From NCBI RefSeq assembly GCF_004761875.1, contig NZ_SJEY01000004.1, positions 62,001 to 126,000 on the forward strand: a DNA stretch of 64,000 nucleotides. Reading direction: 5' to 3'. This stretch comes from Roseovarius aestuariivivens (lineage in GTDB: Bacteria; Pseudomonadota; Alphaproteobacteria; Rhodobacterales; Rhodobacteraceae). Of the stretch, positions 37,321 to 47,616 are shown piece by piece (position 1 is the stretch's first letter; every line of letters begins with the position of its first letter). A model generated the notes under the pieces. It saw nothing but the letters and a program-made list of their open reading frames with translations, was not told the origin of the DNA and made no database searches. The position numbers were made by a program, and so were the translations under genes.

Positions 37321-38280
37321 TCAGGCGCGTGATGCATCCCGGTCATCGGCCTCGAAAAGCTGGTCCACCGATGCCCGGAACCGCGCGGCCTCTTCGGTCA
37401 GCCAGTCGATGAACCCCTCCTGCACCGCGCTGCGCCGTGTGCGCGCCGGCCAAACTAGGCGGTAGCGAAAGGAGGTGGGGCAGCTTCGCGACAACCCGAA
37501 CGGCGCCACAAGCTCGCCCCCGAGAAGTGCGTCATGCGCCTCGACGAGACCCGCCAGAACCAGCCCCTGTTCGAGCCGGGCCGCACTCAGGCCCGAATTG
37601 ACCTCCTGATAGCGCAGGTCGCCCCCGGCATTGGCCGTCGACACGCCAAAGGCGCTGGCCCATTTGGGCCAGTCGGCCCACCTGTCGTCCGGGGTGCGAT
37701 CGTCCAGATGCACGAGCGGTACACCGTCCAGCGTGACACGGTCGGACGCCAGGCCATGGCGCTGGGCAAGGCGCGGGGTGCAGACCGGCAGGACGAAATC
37801 CCCGAAAAGGTCGACCGTGTCCACCTCGCCACCCTGCGGGCCGCAAAAGCGAAGGGCGAAATCGAACGCTTCTTTCTGAAGGTCAATCATCCGGTTCGAC
37901 GCGTTCAGTCGCAGGTCGATATCGCGATGCGCCTGCCAGAAAGCGGGCAGGCGCCGCGTGAACCAGTTTTCCGCAAAGGACGCCGGCAAAGTCAGGCTCA
38001 GCCGCGCCTCATCGGTGGCGTCCTGCAAATCGGCCAGAACATCGGCAAGGCCCGCCATGTGAAAGCTTAGCCGTTCGCGCACGCGCTGGGCGGCGTGCGT
38101 GGCTTCCACGCCGGTCTTGCCGCGGTCGAAAAGGGCCGTGTCCACCCGCGCCTCCAGGGCACGAACCTGCTGGCCCACGGCGGCAGGCGTAACGCCAAGT
38201 TCCTCGGCCGCCTTCGTGAAACTGCCAAGGCGCAAGGTGGCCTCCAGCGCCTTGAGCGCGTTCAGATGGGAAAGTCGCAT
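37321..38280 (-). CDS. LysR-family regulator (GcvA-like)
   Basis: A 319-residue regulator with an N-terminal winged helix (LRLGSFTKAAEELGVTPAAVGQQVRALE, about 15-42) and a periplasmic-binding-type effector domain from about 90. It resembles the GcvA/AmpR branch. It is divergent from the GST gene with 117 bases between starts, so that gene is its likely target. Confidence 0.92.
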   Translation of the reverse strand: MRLSHLNALKALEATLRLGSFTKAAEELGVTPAAVGQQVRALEARVDTALFDRGKTGVEATHAAQRVRERLSFHMAGLADVLADLQDATDEARLSLTLPASFAENWFTRRLPAFWQAHRDIDLRLNASNRMIDLQKEAFDFALRFCGPQGGEVDTVDLFGDFVLPVCTPRLAQRHGLASDRVTLDGVPLVHLDDRTPDDRWADWPKWASAFGVSTANAGGDLRYQEVNSGLSAARLEQGLVLAGLVEAHDALLGGELVAPFGLSRSCPTSFRYRLVWPARTRRSAVQEGFIDWLTEEAARFRASVDQLFEADDRDASRA

Positions 38281-38397
38281 GAAACAAGTAAAGAAAAACT
38301 ATGAAGATAATCAAGATAATCCCGCGTGACAGAACGGATCGAGGGCCGAAGGATAACAGCGACCGGACCACACCTTCAGCCATCGGAGATAAACGGG

Positions 38398-39039
38398 ATG
38401 TACAGGCTTTACTGGGAAAAACTTTCGGGCTCCATCGGCCCGCATGTCATGCTGGAAGAGATCGGCGCCAATTACGAGCTTAAGTATATAGATATGGGAA
38501 ATTTCGAGCATCGCAGCCAAGCTTACAAGGCCATCTGTCCCAGCATGCGAATTCCCGCGCTGGAGCTTGAAGACGGCCCCGTGATCGGCGAAACCGCCGC
38601 GATCATGCTGACCCTCGGGGACCGGCATCCGGACGCGGGTCTGGTGCCTGCGCTCGACGATCACGACAGGCCAGAATTTCTTTACTGGCTCTTACACATG
38701 GCGACGCAGGGCTATCCCGTTTTCTCGCGCACGTGGCATCCCGAGCAATTCACCGACGACCCGACTGCCGAGGCCGGGATCAAGCGGATCGCCGAGCAGA
38801 ATCTCGCAACCATCTTCGCCTCTTTCGAGGCTGGGATCAAAGGCAGAACCAGCTTTCTGAAGCGTGGGTTTTCCTGTCTCGATATCTACCTGACGATGCT
38901 CACCCTCTGGATCCCGGACAGGCCGGCGTTCCTGTCTCGGCATCCGCGGATCGCGGCCGTCTGCCACGCCGTCGCGGGGCGGCCCTCCTTTGAAAAGGTG
39001 GTTCGGATGCACGGGTTGCTTGATCCGGCCGAGGCTTGA
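38398..39039 (+). CDS. glutathione S-transferase family protein
   Basis: A 213-residue protein with a thioredoxin-like N-terminal domain (about 1-78: MYRLYWEKLSGSIGPHVMLEEIG; cis-Pro in SMRIPALEL, then EDGPVIGETAAIM with the glutathione-binding Glu-Thr) and an all-helical C-terminal domain. ATG 38398 is nine bases after GGAG; a GTG at 38326 in frame lacks a site. The divergent LysR gene probably controls it. Substrate unknown. Confidence 0.9.
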   Translation: MYRLYWEKLSGSIGPHVMLEEIGANYELKYIDMGNFEHRSQAYKAICPSMRIPALELEDGPVIGETAAIMLTLGDRHPDAGLVPALDDHDRPEFLYWLLHMATQGYPVFSRTWHPEQFTDDPTAEAGIKRIAEQNLATIFASFEAGIKGRTSFLKRGFSCLDIYLTMLTLWIPDRPAFLSRHPRIAAVCHAVAGRPSFEKVVRMHGLLDPAEA

Positions 39040-39053
39040 GGGGCGGCTCGGCC

Positions 39054-39926
<873 letters not shown>

Positions 39927-40139
39927 GCGCCTCGCCCCTATTGCTGCGCCCGAAGCCAAGCGCGACAGCGCCGGGATTGCAAGCCTTCCCGCGCACAGGG
40001 ATACTCGGCGGCTCGAAAACCCGGTGAGATGCGGCGCGCGATTGATCTGCATCATGGGTCAGGTGGCCGCCACGGGCTTTCATGACCTCCGGCCGGGGCC
40101 TCGCCTCGGCAAACTTAGCAAGGGCGGACGACAAAGGAC

Positions 40140-40793
40140 ATGCTCACGCTTCTGACCCTCGTTATCGGCGGCTTCTTCGCCGTCTGCCTTTTGATGCATC
40201 AGCCGCTCTATTTGCTCTGGCCGCCGCCGCTTCTTCTGGTTTTCGCAGGCGGGCTGATCGTGGCGTATTGCCTCAAGTGGCGGGGATGGGCTGCCTATCT
40301 GGCTCCGCGCGTCACCGTGTTGCAGGGCGGGCTGGCCGTTCTGGCGGCGCTTGTCGCGCCGGTTCTGATCGGGATGGCGCTAACCTTCGGTGCGCTGCAG
40401 CGCCTCGACCTGCCCGAGGACCGCGTGGACCTGTCCCGCTCGATCGGTCCGGACATCTTTCACATCACATTTCTGTCGCCCATGGGCATTGATGCCCTAA
40501 GGGCGCATTTCGCTGCGCATCACGACATCCGATACTGGCGCGACGTGCCCACGCCGGACAACTCCGACGACCCGGCGGCGCTTTTGCAAAGCGTGACCCC
40601 GTCGCAATCTCAGGCCTATTGGATCCTGCTCAGCAAGCGCGACGAGGAGACATTCGTGGAGATCGGCGGACCCTATGACCGGCCCGCACCTGTGCTCCTC
40701 ATCGCCTTGGCGGGGGGGCTCGTCCTGGCCGTAATGCTCCTTCTCGGGCCGCCCCGCAGCCATGCGCCCGGCCAAAGGCACGACGGTCCGTGA
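40140..40793 (+). CDS. membrane hypothetical protein
   Basis: A 217-residue protein with three N-terminal hydrophobic segments (about 1-20, 24-45, 60-85), a soluble region of about 90 residues, and a C-terminal hydrophobic segment (APVLLIALAGGLVLAVMLLLG). Not recognised. An AAAGGA element precedes ATG 40140. It stands alone between divergent mtnP and a methyltransferase. Confidence 0.65.
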   Translation: MLTLLTLVIGGFFAVCLLMHQPLYLLWPPPLLLVFAGGLIVAYCLKWRGWAAYLAPRVTVLQGGLAVLAALVAPVLIGMALTFGALQRLDLPEDRVDLSRSIGPDIFHITFLSPMGIDALRAHFAAHHDIRYWRDVPTPDNSDDPAALLQSVTPSQSQAYWILLSKRDEETFVEIGGPYDRPAPVLLIALAGGLVLAVMLLLGPPRSHAPGQRHDGP

Positions 40794-40902
40794 TCCGGTT
40801 GCCGGGCGCGGCCCGAGCGACATCGTGGCCGATATCTGCTATCGATGAGAGGAAAGCCCGACGGCGTGACGCGGTGCGTCCAGCGGGGAAGGAGGCGCGC
40901 TC

Positions 40903-41721
40903 ATGGCCGATGATCCATACCGGATGACCGATCAGGTCGATGAAGAGATGCTTGGCATGATGATCTCGCGCCTGGAAGAACGCGGGCGGGATGCGCGGTT
41001 CGCAGGTATGATCGACGACTACCTGCGCGCGGTCTCCATCGACAAGGCGAAAGAGGTGCTCGATCTGGGCTGCGGCACCGGTGTTGTGGCCCGGAAAATT
41101 GCCAGTCTGCCGGATTTTCAGGGCAGGGTCACGGGCATCGACCTCAGCCCTGCCTTGATTGCCGAGGCGCGCGAACGGGCGCGCGCAGAGGGGTGCGCGG
41201 AGAAACTGCGCTTCGACACGGGCGATATCCGCGCGCTCGGGGTGGAAGACAGCCGTTTCGACGTGACCATCCTGCACACCCTTGTCAGCCATCTCGAGGA
41301 TCCGGCCGCGGCCCTCGCCGAGGCTGCGCGCGTGACGACCCCCGGCGGCGCGATTGTTGTGTTCGACGGGGATTACGCCTCTTCCACGCTTGAGACGGCC
41401 GATCCGGACCGCGCCGCCGAAATCGACTTGGCGATGATCGAGGCCACGGTGACGCAGCCCCGGGTCATGCGGCGCCTGCCGCGCATGGCGAAGGCGGCCG
41501 GCCTCAAGGTGGAGCGGTGTTTTTCATACCTCATCGCCGAGGCCGGACGCCCCGATTTCTTCGCCGGGCTGCTCGACTCGATCGGTCCGATGCTCGTCAG
41601 CGCGGGCGTTGCGTCCGAAGACGCCGCCGCCGCAATTGCCGACGATCTCAGGGCGGCGGCGGCGGACGGCACGTTTTTCGGCGCGTGCAACTACTACGGC
41701 TACGTCCTGCGCAAGGGATGA
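40903..41721 (+). CDS. class I SAM-dependent methyltransferase
   Basis: A 272-residue protein. Motif I VLDLGCGTGVVARKI is at about 52-66, VTGIDLSPALI follows, and VTTPGGAIVVFDGDY is the post-motif region. Helical C-terminal part as in UbiE/ubiquinone-type or small-molecule methyltransferases. GGAAGGAGG lies nine bases before ATG 40903. Substrate unknown. It ends five bases from the convergent homocysteine methyltransferase-family gene. Confidence 0.87.
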   Translation: MADDPYRMTDQVDEEMLGMMISRLEERGRDARFAGMIDDYLRAVSIDKAKEVLDLGCGTGVVARKIASLPDFQGRVTGIDLSPALIAEARERARAEGCAEKLRFDTGDIRALGVEDSRFDVTILHTLVSHLEDPAAALAEAARVTTPGGAIVVFDGDYASSTLETADPDRAAEIDLAMIEATVTQPRVMRRLPRMAKAAGLKVERCFSYLIAEAGRPDFFAGLLDSIGPMLVSAGVASEDAAAAIADDLRAAAADGTFFGACNYYGYVLRKG

Positions 41722-41726
41722 GGCGG

Positions 41727-42680
41727 TCAAACCTTGGCGGCCCCGCGGCAGGCGTTGACGTTCTTGGCAATTTCGCCCAGGTGCCGCTCATCCGTGCCAC
41801 AGCATCCGCCAAGGATGTCGGCGCGGGGAAACCGGCGCGCGACATCGCCCATCTGCCTACCCAGTTCGACAGGATCGCCGTCTTCAAGATGGCCCAGTTT
41901 GCACAGCGCGATCTGATCCATCTGCACGGCATTCGGGCGGATATACCGAAGCCGGTCCAGCCACGGGCCGTCGTCGGCCAGTGCGGTCGCGAATTCCAGG
42001 GGGTGCGCGCAGTTCGTGCCGAACCACGCCGCAGCCCCGTTGGTTTTTTCGTCGATTTCCTCGATGGCCTCGCGCAGGCTTGGTCCCGACCGCAATCGTC
42101 CCTCGGTCGTCAGGGTCAGGCTGATGCCGATGGGGATGCCGATGGCCGCGGCCGCGCGCACGATGCCAATGGCCTCGGGGATGTTGTTGAGCGTCAGTGA
42201 GATTGCCATATCGGCCGAGGTGCTCTTGAGCGTGCTAAGCTGAACCGCGTGATAGTCTTCCGCCTCGCTCTCCGTGATCCCGCCGCCGGTGCCATAGGCA
42301 TCGCCACGCGGGCCCACGCACCCGGCGATATAGACGTCCGAGACCCGGCCCTCGTATTCGCGACGCAGATCTTCGAGAAAGCCGATGGTGCGCCGTTCCA
42401 TCTCGGCCAGGCCCTCGGGGGTATAGCCAAGCTTGGCGCCCCAATCCGGGCTGGCCCGGTAGTCATGCCCGAGGACGAGCATCCCGGTCTGGTGTTTTTC
42501 CGCCACGTCAAAATAGCGGCGATAGAGATCCCGGATCACCTTGTCCGCTTCCGGGTCGTCCAGCAGCGGAAACATGGCGAACTCTGGAAGCTCGAAACCG
42601 TAATTGTAGAGCACGTCCGTTTCCGTCCCGCCCTCGGTCAGGTAGAACTTGTTTTCCAACCGCGGCGGAAACTCCGGCAT
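41727..42680 (-). CDS. homocysteine S-methyltransferase family protein
   Basis: A 317-residue TIM-barrel enzyme. Zinc ligands are visible as a Cys in FGTNCAHP (about 224) and the pair in ILGGCCGTDERH (about 295-296); the N-terminal TEGGTETDV corresponds to the family DGG.GT motif. Members move a methyl group from S-methylmethionine, betaine or related donors to homocysteine. Donor unknown; in marine alphaproteobacteria dimethylsulfonium compounds are possible, but nothing here shows it. Confidence 0.88.
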   Translation of the reverse strand: MPEFPPRLENKFYLTEGGTETDVLYNYGFELPEFAMFPLLDDPEADKVIRDLYRRYFDVAEKHQTGMLVLGHDYRASPDWGAKLGYTPEGLAEMERRTIGFLEDLRREYEGRVSDVYIAGCVGPRGDAYGTGGGITESEAEDYHAVQLSTLKSTSADMAISLTLNNIPEAIGIVRAAAAIGIPIGISLTLTTEGRLRSGPSLREAIEEIDEKTNGAAAWFGTNCAHPLEFATALADDGPWLDRLRYIRPNAVQMDQIALCKLGHLEDGDPVELGRQMGDVARRFPRADILGGCCGTDERHLGEIAKNVNACRGAAKV

Positions 42681-42851
42681 GGCACTCTCCCGTTTTGCCC
42701 CAAGGTATCACGGGTCCGGCCACGCCCCAAATCCGGGCCATTTTTTTGGCTCAGGCGATCTCGAATTCATCGAGCGTGCCGCTGCCTCCGGGGTGCGGCC
42801 ATGCGCCGAACCCGCAAGGTGTCGGTCGTTGATTTCGATCGCGAAGTCGGA

Positions 42852-43046
42852 TCAGGCGTGCTGTGCGCTCAGCCGGCAGATCTCACGCCCGCCCAGAAGC
42901 GAGGTCACGATCCGGCCCTCCTGCGTGTCGCGGATTCCGTAGCCATAGCCGCGCAGGCGGAATTTCCACTCCCGCTCCGAGACGGCGCGGCTGCGCTCGC
43001 GAATCACGAAGTCCCGGATCTCGAGTGCTGTGCTGTTGCGTTCCAT
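42852..43046 (-). CDS. 64-residue conserved basic protein
   Basis: Starts at ATG 43046 after AAGGAAGGAA. The charged sequence (ALEIRDFVIRERSRA, EREWKFRLRGYGYGIRDT) ends in VTSLLGGREICRLS and is predicted as one helix followed by short strands. I recall near-identical small proteins in other roseobacters, none characterised. It may bind nucleic acid, given 14 Arg and Lys in 64 residues, but this is a guess. Confidence 0.65.
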   Translation of the reverse strand: MERNSTALEIRDFVIRERSRAVSEREWKFRLRGYGYGIRDTQEGRIVTSLLGGREICRLSAQHA

Positions 43047-43197
43047 TGTTTCCTTCCTTCCCACACTGTGTCTTTGGATCCGGGATAATTTACGTCTATG
43101 GCAGCAATCTGCCCGAACCGGGGCGGGCAAAAGAACATTTGGCGGCAGGCCCGGGCGGCAGACCGGGGTTTCGCCGCGCTGTGCGCGCCGACCGGCC

Positions 43198-43243
43198 GGG
43201 GGCTTTGCCCCCAAACCCCCAGAGAAATTTTGACTAAGAAGAA
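43198..43243 (+). repeat. hairpin plus intergenic motif, copy B (ATTTT-N4-AAGAAGAA)
   Basis: A six-base-pair hairpin GGGGGC-TTT-GCCCCC (43198-43212) is followed by CCCCC and an AT-rich block ATTTT-N4-AAGAAGAA that repeats the arrangement near 7645. It sits in the 233-base spacer after the amidotransferase gene. The rest of that spacer holds GC-rich inverted runs (near 43255-43275) and no gene. Confidence 0.45.
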
Positions 43244-43279
43244 ACCAGGGCCGGGTCGCCACCCGGGGCCGGGCGCGCC

Positions 43280-44017
43280 TCAGGCGTCGCGGTCCACCCG
43301 CGCAAGCTGTGGCGCCCTGTCGCGGCGGGCGCCTGCGGCGGTGACCAGCGCGCGGAACAGCTGTTGCTGGCGATGCGCGTAAAAGAGATGTTCGGGATGC
43401 CACTGCACCCCGATCGCAAACGGGTCCCACATCCGCTCGATGGCCTGCACCATGCCACCGGGATCGCGCGCGGCGACGCGCAGGCCCTCGCCCAGGGTCG
43501 CCACCGCCTGCGAATGCAGCGCATTGACCCGCATCTCGTCCTCGCCCACCAGCCCGGCCAGCCGCGTGCACGGCTCGATATGGATTGTCTTGCGCGGCAG
43601 GATGGTGCGGTATTTCCGGCTGGCCTCGTGTGTGGCATAGGCATCCTGATCGAGCGTGCCGCCCAAGGCCACGTTGAGCATCTGGCTGCCACGGCAGATC
43701 CCAAGCACCGGCGTGTCGCGGGCAAAGGCCTCTTCGACAATCGCCCGCTCCATGGCGTCGCGGTCGGGGTCGAGCCGGGCCGAGCGCGTGATCTGCCCGC
43801 CGTAGAGATCGGGCGAGATATCGTCGCCACCGCCGATGATCACCCCGTCGATCGCGCCCATGTCGATGTCTCGGGCCGTGTCCCATCGCAGCGCGCTGGC
43901 GCCGGCCAGCCACAGGTTCAGCCGGACCAGCGGAAAGATCCGCCAGCCCGACCGGCGCGAGACCGTGACCGCGATGCGCGGGCGGCCCGGCTCAGGATCC
44001 GGCGTCGTCAAGGTCAT
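43280..44017 (-). CDS. class I glutamine amidotransferase (PuuD-like gamma-glutamyl hydrolase)
   Basis: A 245-residue GATase with catalytic Cys108 (VLGICRGSQ), His207 and Glu209 (VQWHPEH), the layout of gamma-glutamyl-GABA hydrolase PuuD. IIGGGDDISPDLYG is the conserved early loop. The start ATG 44017 lies inside the amidoligase gene (26-base overlap), without an obvious ribosome site, so translation is coupled. Pairing with an amidoligase suggests the two make and cut a gamma-glutamyl- or similar amide-linked compound. Confidence 0.9.
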   Translation of the reverse strand: MTLTTPDPEPGRPRIAVTVSRRSGWRIFPLVRLNLWLAGASALRWDTARDIDMGAIDGVIIGGGDDISPDLYGGQITRSARLDPDRDAMERAIVEEAFARDTPVLGICRGSQMLNVALGGTLDQDAYATHEASRKYRTILPRKTIHIEPCTRLAGLVGEDEMRVNALHSQAVATLGEGLRVAARDPGGMVQAIERMWDPFAIGVQWHPEHLFYAHRQQQLFRALVTAAGARRDRAPQLARVDRDA

Positions 44018-44957
44018 GATGGGCAAGTAGCGCGCCCGCGGCGCGGGCCCAGTGCCCGCGCGTCAGCGTCACCGGCCCGTGCTCTTCCGTCCAGGCAGTG
44101 GCGAGTTCCGACAGAAGGGCCGGCCGCGCCGCCACCCGCTCCACCGTGCGCCAGCGCCGCCATTCATGGTCGAGCGACCAGTCTGCCGCGTCGATCCGGC
44201 AATCGGGCAGGCGGAAATGAAAGGCGGGCCGCGCCGTGGTCGCCTCGCTGAGGGCGGGCGCGATCATGTCGGGATGCAGATGTGCGAAGATCGGCAGCAT
44301 GTCGAGGCCATGGTTCCGGCTGGCCGCATGTTCGAGATAGGCGTCCATCACCGCCGGCAGTCCCGCCTCCGGTCCCAGCACGATGAGCGCGCGCACCAGC
44401 GCCGTGGCGTAGGGCGCGGTGAAGGGCAGCACGCGGCGCGTCTGGTCGATCGGATTGGCCTCGCGCAGCCAGTCTTCGAGAAGCGCGTAGGACAGAAGCG
44501 GGCGCACAACGTCCGCCGCCGCGTCCGAGGCGATTTCTATGTTGAGATGCACGCCGAAGCCGAAGAAAAGCCCCCCGCCCGAGCCGACCGCGCCGGCCGC
44601 CCGCAGCGCCGCGCGGAGCCCGTCGAGCGCGATCAGACCGTCACGGTCGAGCGGCTCCGTCACGATCTCGACGGGGATCACCTCGCGCCCCAGCTTGAGC
44701 GCGGCATCGCGAAGCGCTGTCTTGTCGGCCTCGCGCAGGGCGGTGTCGAGATAGACCTTGAGAGGCCCGAGCGGCGTGCCCGTCACCGCCCAGATCGCGC
44801 TGTCCTTCTGGGCGGCGGTGCCGCCGAGGTGACCGGCGCAGATCTCCGCAACCTGCGCTTCGCTGAGGCCGCCCAGCTCAATCTCCACTCCGGTGCGACG
44901 GGGGCGGCCTTCGGCGGTCAAAGGCGTCGGAAGCGGCGCAAACGCGCGCCCGCTCAC
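43992..44957 (-). CDS. amidoligase family protein (glutamine synthetase-like fold)
   Basis: A 321-residue protein of the putative amidoligase family (Amidoligase_2 type). Supporting segments are [17 protein letters not shown] near the N-terminus (EIE metal-binding pair), [32 protein letters not shown] with the active-site His near 135, and HLHPDMIAP later. These enzymes are thought to form ATP-dependent amide bonds. GTG 44957 overlaps the rlmN stop by four bases, and the end overlaps the amidotransferase start. The product is not known. Confidence 0.82.
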   Translation of the reverse strand: MSGRAFAPLPTPLTAEGRPRRTGVEIELGGLSEAQVAEICAGHLGGTAAQKDSAIWAVTGTPLGPLKVYLDTALREADKTALRDAALKLGREVIPVEIVTEPLDRDGLIALDGLRAALRAAGAVGSGGGLFFGFGVHLNIEIASDAAADVVRPLLSYALLEDWLREANPIDQTRRVLPFTAPYATALVRALIVLGPEAGLPAVMDAYLEHAASRNHGLDMLPIFAHLHPDMIAPALSEATTARPAFHFRLPDCRIDAADWSLDHEWRRWRTVERVAARPALLSELATAWTEEHGPVTLTRGHWARAAGALLAHHDLDDAGS

Positions 44958-46135
44958 AGACCCGCCTCGGCCTCGATCTCCTTGCGGGATTTGCGCGCGC
45001 GTTGGGTCGCGGATTTGAGCTGACCGCAGGCAGCCATGATATCCTCGCCGCGGGGCGTGCGGATAGGCGAGGCATAGCCCGCCTTGTAGACGATATCGGC
45101 AAAGCGCTCGATCCGCTCCCAGTCGCTGCGCTGATGCGGGGCGCCGGGCCATTCGTTGAAGGGGATCAGGTTGATCTTGGCCGGGATGCCCTTGATCAGC
45201 TGCACGAGACGGCGGGCGTCCTCGTCGCTGTCGTTGACGTCCTTGAGCATCACGTACTCAAAAGTGATCCGCTCGGAATTGGAGGCCTTGGGATAGGCCT
45301 TGAGCGCGTCGAGAAGCGTGGCGATATTCCATTTCTTGTTGATCGGCACCAGCTTGTCGCGCACCTCGTCGGTGGTGGCGTGGAACGACACGGCGAGCAT
45401 GCAGCCGATCTCCTCGGCGGTCTTGGCGATTTCGGGCACGACGCCCGAGGTCGAAAGCGTGATGCGGCGGCGGGAAAGCGCGATCCCCTCGCCATCCATG
45501 GCGATCTTCATGGCATCCCGCACATTGTCGAAATTATAAAGCGGCTCGCCCATGCCCATCAGCACGATATTGGACAGAAGGCGCGGCCCGTCCGTGCCCA
45601 TGCCGACGCCGGGTTTGGGCCATTCGTCCAGATCGTCGCGCGCCAGCATCACCTGGCCGATGATCTCTCCGGCGGTGAGGTTGCGCACCAGCTTCTGCGT
45701 GCCGGTATGACAGAACGAACAGGTCAGCGTGCAACCGACCTGGGACGAGATGCACAGCGTGCCGCGATCCGTCTCGGGGATATAAACGGTCTCCACCTCG
45801 TGCCCGTCCGCGATCCGCACCAGGTATTTGCGGGTGCCGTCGGCGCTGATCTCCCGGTTCACGATTTCCGGGATCTCGATCACGAAATGCTCGGCCAGCT
45901 CCGCGCGATAGGCCTTCGACAGGTTCGTCATCGCGTCGAAATCCCGCACGCCCCAACCATAGATCCACTGCCAGATCTGGATGACGCGCATCTTGGCCTG
46001 CTTTTCCGGCGTGCCATGCGCGATCAGCACCTCGCGTAGCGCGGTCCGCGTGAGACCGACAAGGTTGATCGGCCCCTCCGGCAGCTTGCGGGGGATCGTG
46101 ACAAGGTCTTGCGTGATCGGCGCGGTATCAGTCAT
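44954..46135 (-). CDS. rlmN: dual-specificity 23S rRNA/tRNA (adenine-C2) methyltransferase RlmN
   Basis: A 393-residue radical-SAM enzyme methylating A2503 of 23S rRNA and A37 of some tRNAs. The 4Fe-4S ligands are Cys135, Cys139 and Cys142 (CTLTCSFC), and a C-terminal Cys is in [10 protein letters not shown], the methyl-carrier region. ATG 46135 is preferred; a GTG nine bases upstream is also in frame. It is the first gene of the overlapping run with the amidoligase and GATase. Confidence 0.97.
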   Translation of the reverse strand: MTDTAPITQDLVTIPRKLPEGPINLVGLTRTALREVLIAHGTPEKQAKMRVIQIWQWIYGWGVRDFDAMTNLSKAYRAELAEHFVIEIPEIVNREISADGTRKYLVRIADGHEVETVYIPETDRGTLCISSQVGCTLTCSFCHTGTQKLVRNLTAGEIIGQVMLARDDLDEWPKPGVGMGTDGPRLLSNIVLMGMGEPLYNFDNVRDAMKIAMDGEGIALSRRRITLSTSGVVPEIAKTAEEIGCMLAVSFHATTDEVRDKLVPINKKWNIATLLDALKAYPKASNSERITFEYVMLKDVNDSDEDARRLVQLIKGIPAKINLIPFNEWPGAPHQRSDWERIERFADIVYKAGYASPIRTPRGEDIMAACGQLKSATQRARKSRKEIEAEAGL

Positions 46136-46360
46136 GGGGCTCACAATCGGTTGGCTGATTGCGGCTCATATAGGAGATGCGCCGCGATTCCAAAACATTC
46201 GTCGGGTGGACGTGGCGGCGCGCCGCCGCACCGGGCCTTCGGAAAGATAAGCCTTGTAAAGCGGCGCGCAAAGCCCCATGTACGTCTGGCGACGTTACCG
46301 CTATCGGCCTCACTGCTCCTCACGGCTCAGTTTTTTCGATTTTGCAAAAACTTAGCCGAC

Positions 46361-46392
46361 ATGCCGCATTTCGCGGGCATCACAGACAGGAG
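46361..46392 (+). promoter_or_regulatory. leader hairpin and ribosome site of the cold-shock gene
   Basis: ATGCC at 46361-46365 pairs with GGCAT at 46376-46380, with two more pairs inside past a bulged G. AGGAG (46388-46392) follows eight bases before the csp ATG. Cold-shock mRNAs often have long structured leaders; the whole gap from the divergent rlmN start is 265 bases. No boxed promoter is clear. Confidence 0.4.
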
Positions 46393-46400
46393 ACAATGAC

Positions 46401-46607
46401 ATGGCCACTGGCACAGTCAAATGGTTCAACGCAACTAAAGGTTTCGGCTTCATCGCCCCCGATGGCGGCAGCAAAGATGTGTTCGTACACATCTCGGCCG
46501 TCGAACAGGCGGGCCTGACCGGTCTTGCCGATGATCAGAAGGTGACCTTCGACATCGAAGCAGGCCGCGACGGGCGCGAAAGCGCCGCCAACCTCGCGCT
46601 GGCCTAA
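46401..46607 (+). CDS. cold-shock protein (CspA family)
   Basis: A 68-residue single OB-fold protein. RNP1 KGFGFIAPD and RNP2 VFVHISAVE are both present, and [12 protein letters not shown] is the family start. It binds single-stranded nucleic acid as an RNA chaperone. Divergent from rlmN, with its own terminator directly downstream. Confidence 0.97.
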   Translation: MATGTVKWFNATKGFGFIAPDGGSKDVFVHISAVEQAGLTGLADDQKVTFDIEAGRDGRESAANLALA

Positions 46608-46613
46608 GCCTTC

Positions 46614-46637
46614 GGTCCCCCGACGAGGGGACCTTTT
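46614..46637 (+). terminator. rho-independent terminator of the cold-shock gene
   Basis: Seven-base-pair stem GGTCCCC/GGGGACC, six-base loop, then four T. It begins seven bases after the stop codon. Confidence 0.88.
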
Positions 46638-46760
46638 ACAGCATATCGGACGGGCGTCTCGGAAACGAAGCGCCCGTTTTTCTTGCCGGGTCCCGCGTTG
46701 GCGCCCTGCTGCAAGACCCGGCGCGACCGGCGCCGGACGTCCAGTTTAAGGAGTATTTCC

Positions 46761-47000
46761 ATGGCACGACCGACCAAAGAAACACTTTTCAAGGCGCAGC
46801 CGCCGCGCGCCGAAACCGCGATGGAAAAGACCACGCGCGTCGTGCGGGGCATGCTCGACGAAGAAACCGAAAAGCGGCAGCTCAAGATGAAGCGCCTGCG
46901 CGCCGCGCGACTGGAGCGTGAGGCCAACACCCCGGCCGAGCCGCCGAAAGCCGCCAAAAGCCGCAAGAAAGCCCCCACCAAGACGACGGCAAAAACCTAA
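46761..47000 (+). CDS. 79-residue basic conserved hypothetical protein
   Basis: ATG 46761 follows AAGGAG at seven bases. The sequence starts ARPTKETLFKAQPPRAET, continues with a charged helix (KTTRVVRGMLDEETEKRQLKMKRLRAARLERE), and ends in a Lys/Pro/Ala-rich tail (KSRKKAPTKTTAKT) like those of histone-like proteins. I recall similar small proteins in roseobacters, none with a function I know. Nucleic acid binding is plausible only from charge. Confidence 0.7.
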   Translation: MARPTKETLFKAQPPRAETAMEKTTRVVRGMLDEETEKRQLKMKRLRAARLEREANTPAEPPKAAKSRKKAPTKTTAKT

Positions 47001-47169
47001 GACCACCGAAGCGCGAACGTCATTTCAGCCGCGCCACCGCAGCGTGACAGCGGCAAGGAAACGAGATCTCGGGTGACCGGCGCGGGCCATCAGGCCGTGC
47101 CTGCCTGCCATTTTGGGCAGAGCACCAGACGGTGTATGATGATGCATCGTTTGGGGAGAGGGGGACACC

Positions 47170-47601
47170 ATGGATGACGAAAGCCAGATCCGCGATCTGA
47201 TCGGCAACCATTTCGAGCCCATGCGCTGGAGCGCCGACAGCGAGCCTGACTGGGACAGTTTCCGCGAGGATTTTCTTGAGGGAGCTGTGGTTTGCGGTGC
47301 GGCCCGTCCGGCGCAGCCGCGCGGGCTCGAGCCGTTCATCGAACGCATGGAAACCGTGGCGCGGCAGAATCTCAACAGTTTCGAGGAACATACGCGCGGC
47401 ATGAAGATCCTGCGTTTCGGTAATATCGCCGTGGTTCTCGCAATGTCGGAGCTTCTCGAAAACGGAACGGATGTGTGCCACGACATCAGCGGCTACCTGC
47501 TTGTGAAATCAGAGGGGCGCTGGTCGATCCTCGCGCATGCGTGGGATCAGGCCTCTGACGCGAACCCGGTTCCCGGGGACCTGCAGCCACCGGCCGCCTG
47601 A
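47170..47601 (+). CDS. NTF2/SnoaL-like protein
   Basis: A 143-residue protein with the cone-like alpha+beta pattern of the NTF2 fold: an N-terminal helix with IRDLIGNHFEPMRWSADSEPDWD, and C-terminal strands (KILRFGNIAVVLAMSELLENG, ISGYLLVKSEGRWSILAHAWD). This fold is used by many small enzymes and binding proteins; the specific role is unknown. GGGGAGAGGG lies just upstream. The stop is inside a seven-base-pair hairpin (47592-47612) shared with the convergent tag gene. Confidence 0.7.
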   Translation: MDDESQIRDLIGNHFEPMRWSADSEPDWDSFREDFLEGAVVCGAARPAQPRGLEPFIERMETVARQNLNSFEEHTRGMKILRFGNIAVVLAMSELLENGTDVCHDISGYLLVKSEGRWSILAHAWDQASDANPVPGDLQPPAA

Positions 47602-47616
47602 AATTGGCGGCCTGCG

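Noticed and set aside
47592..47612. Hairpin over the stop codon of the NTF2-like gene as a bidirectional terminator
   Set aside because: Seven-base-pair stem but no T-tract on either strand.
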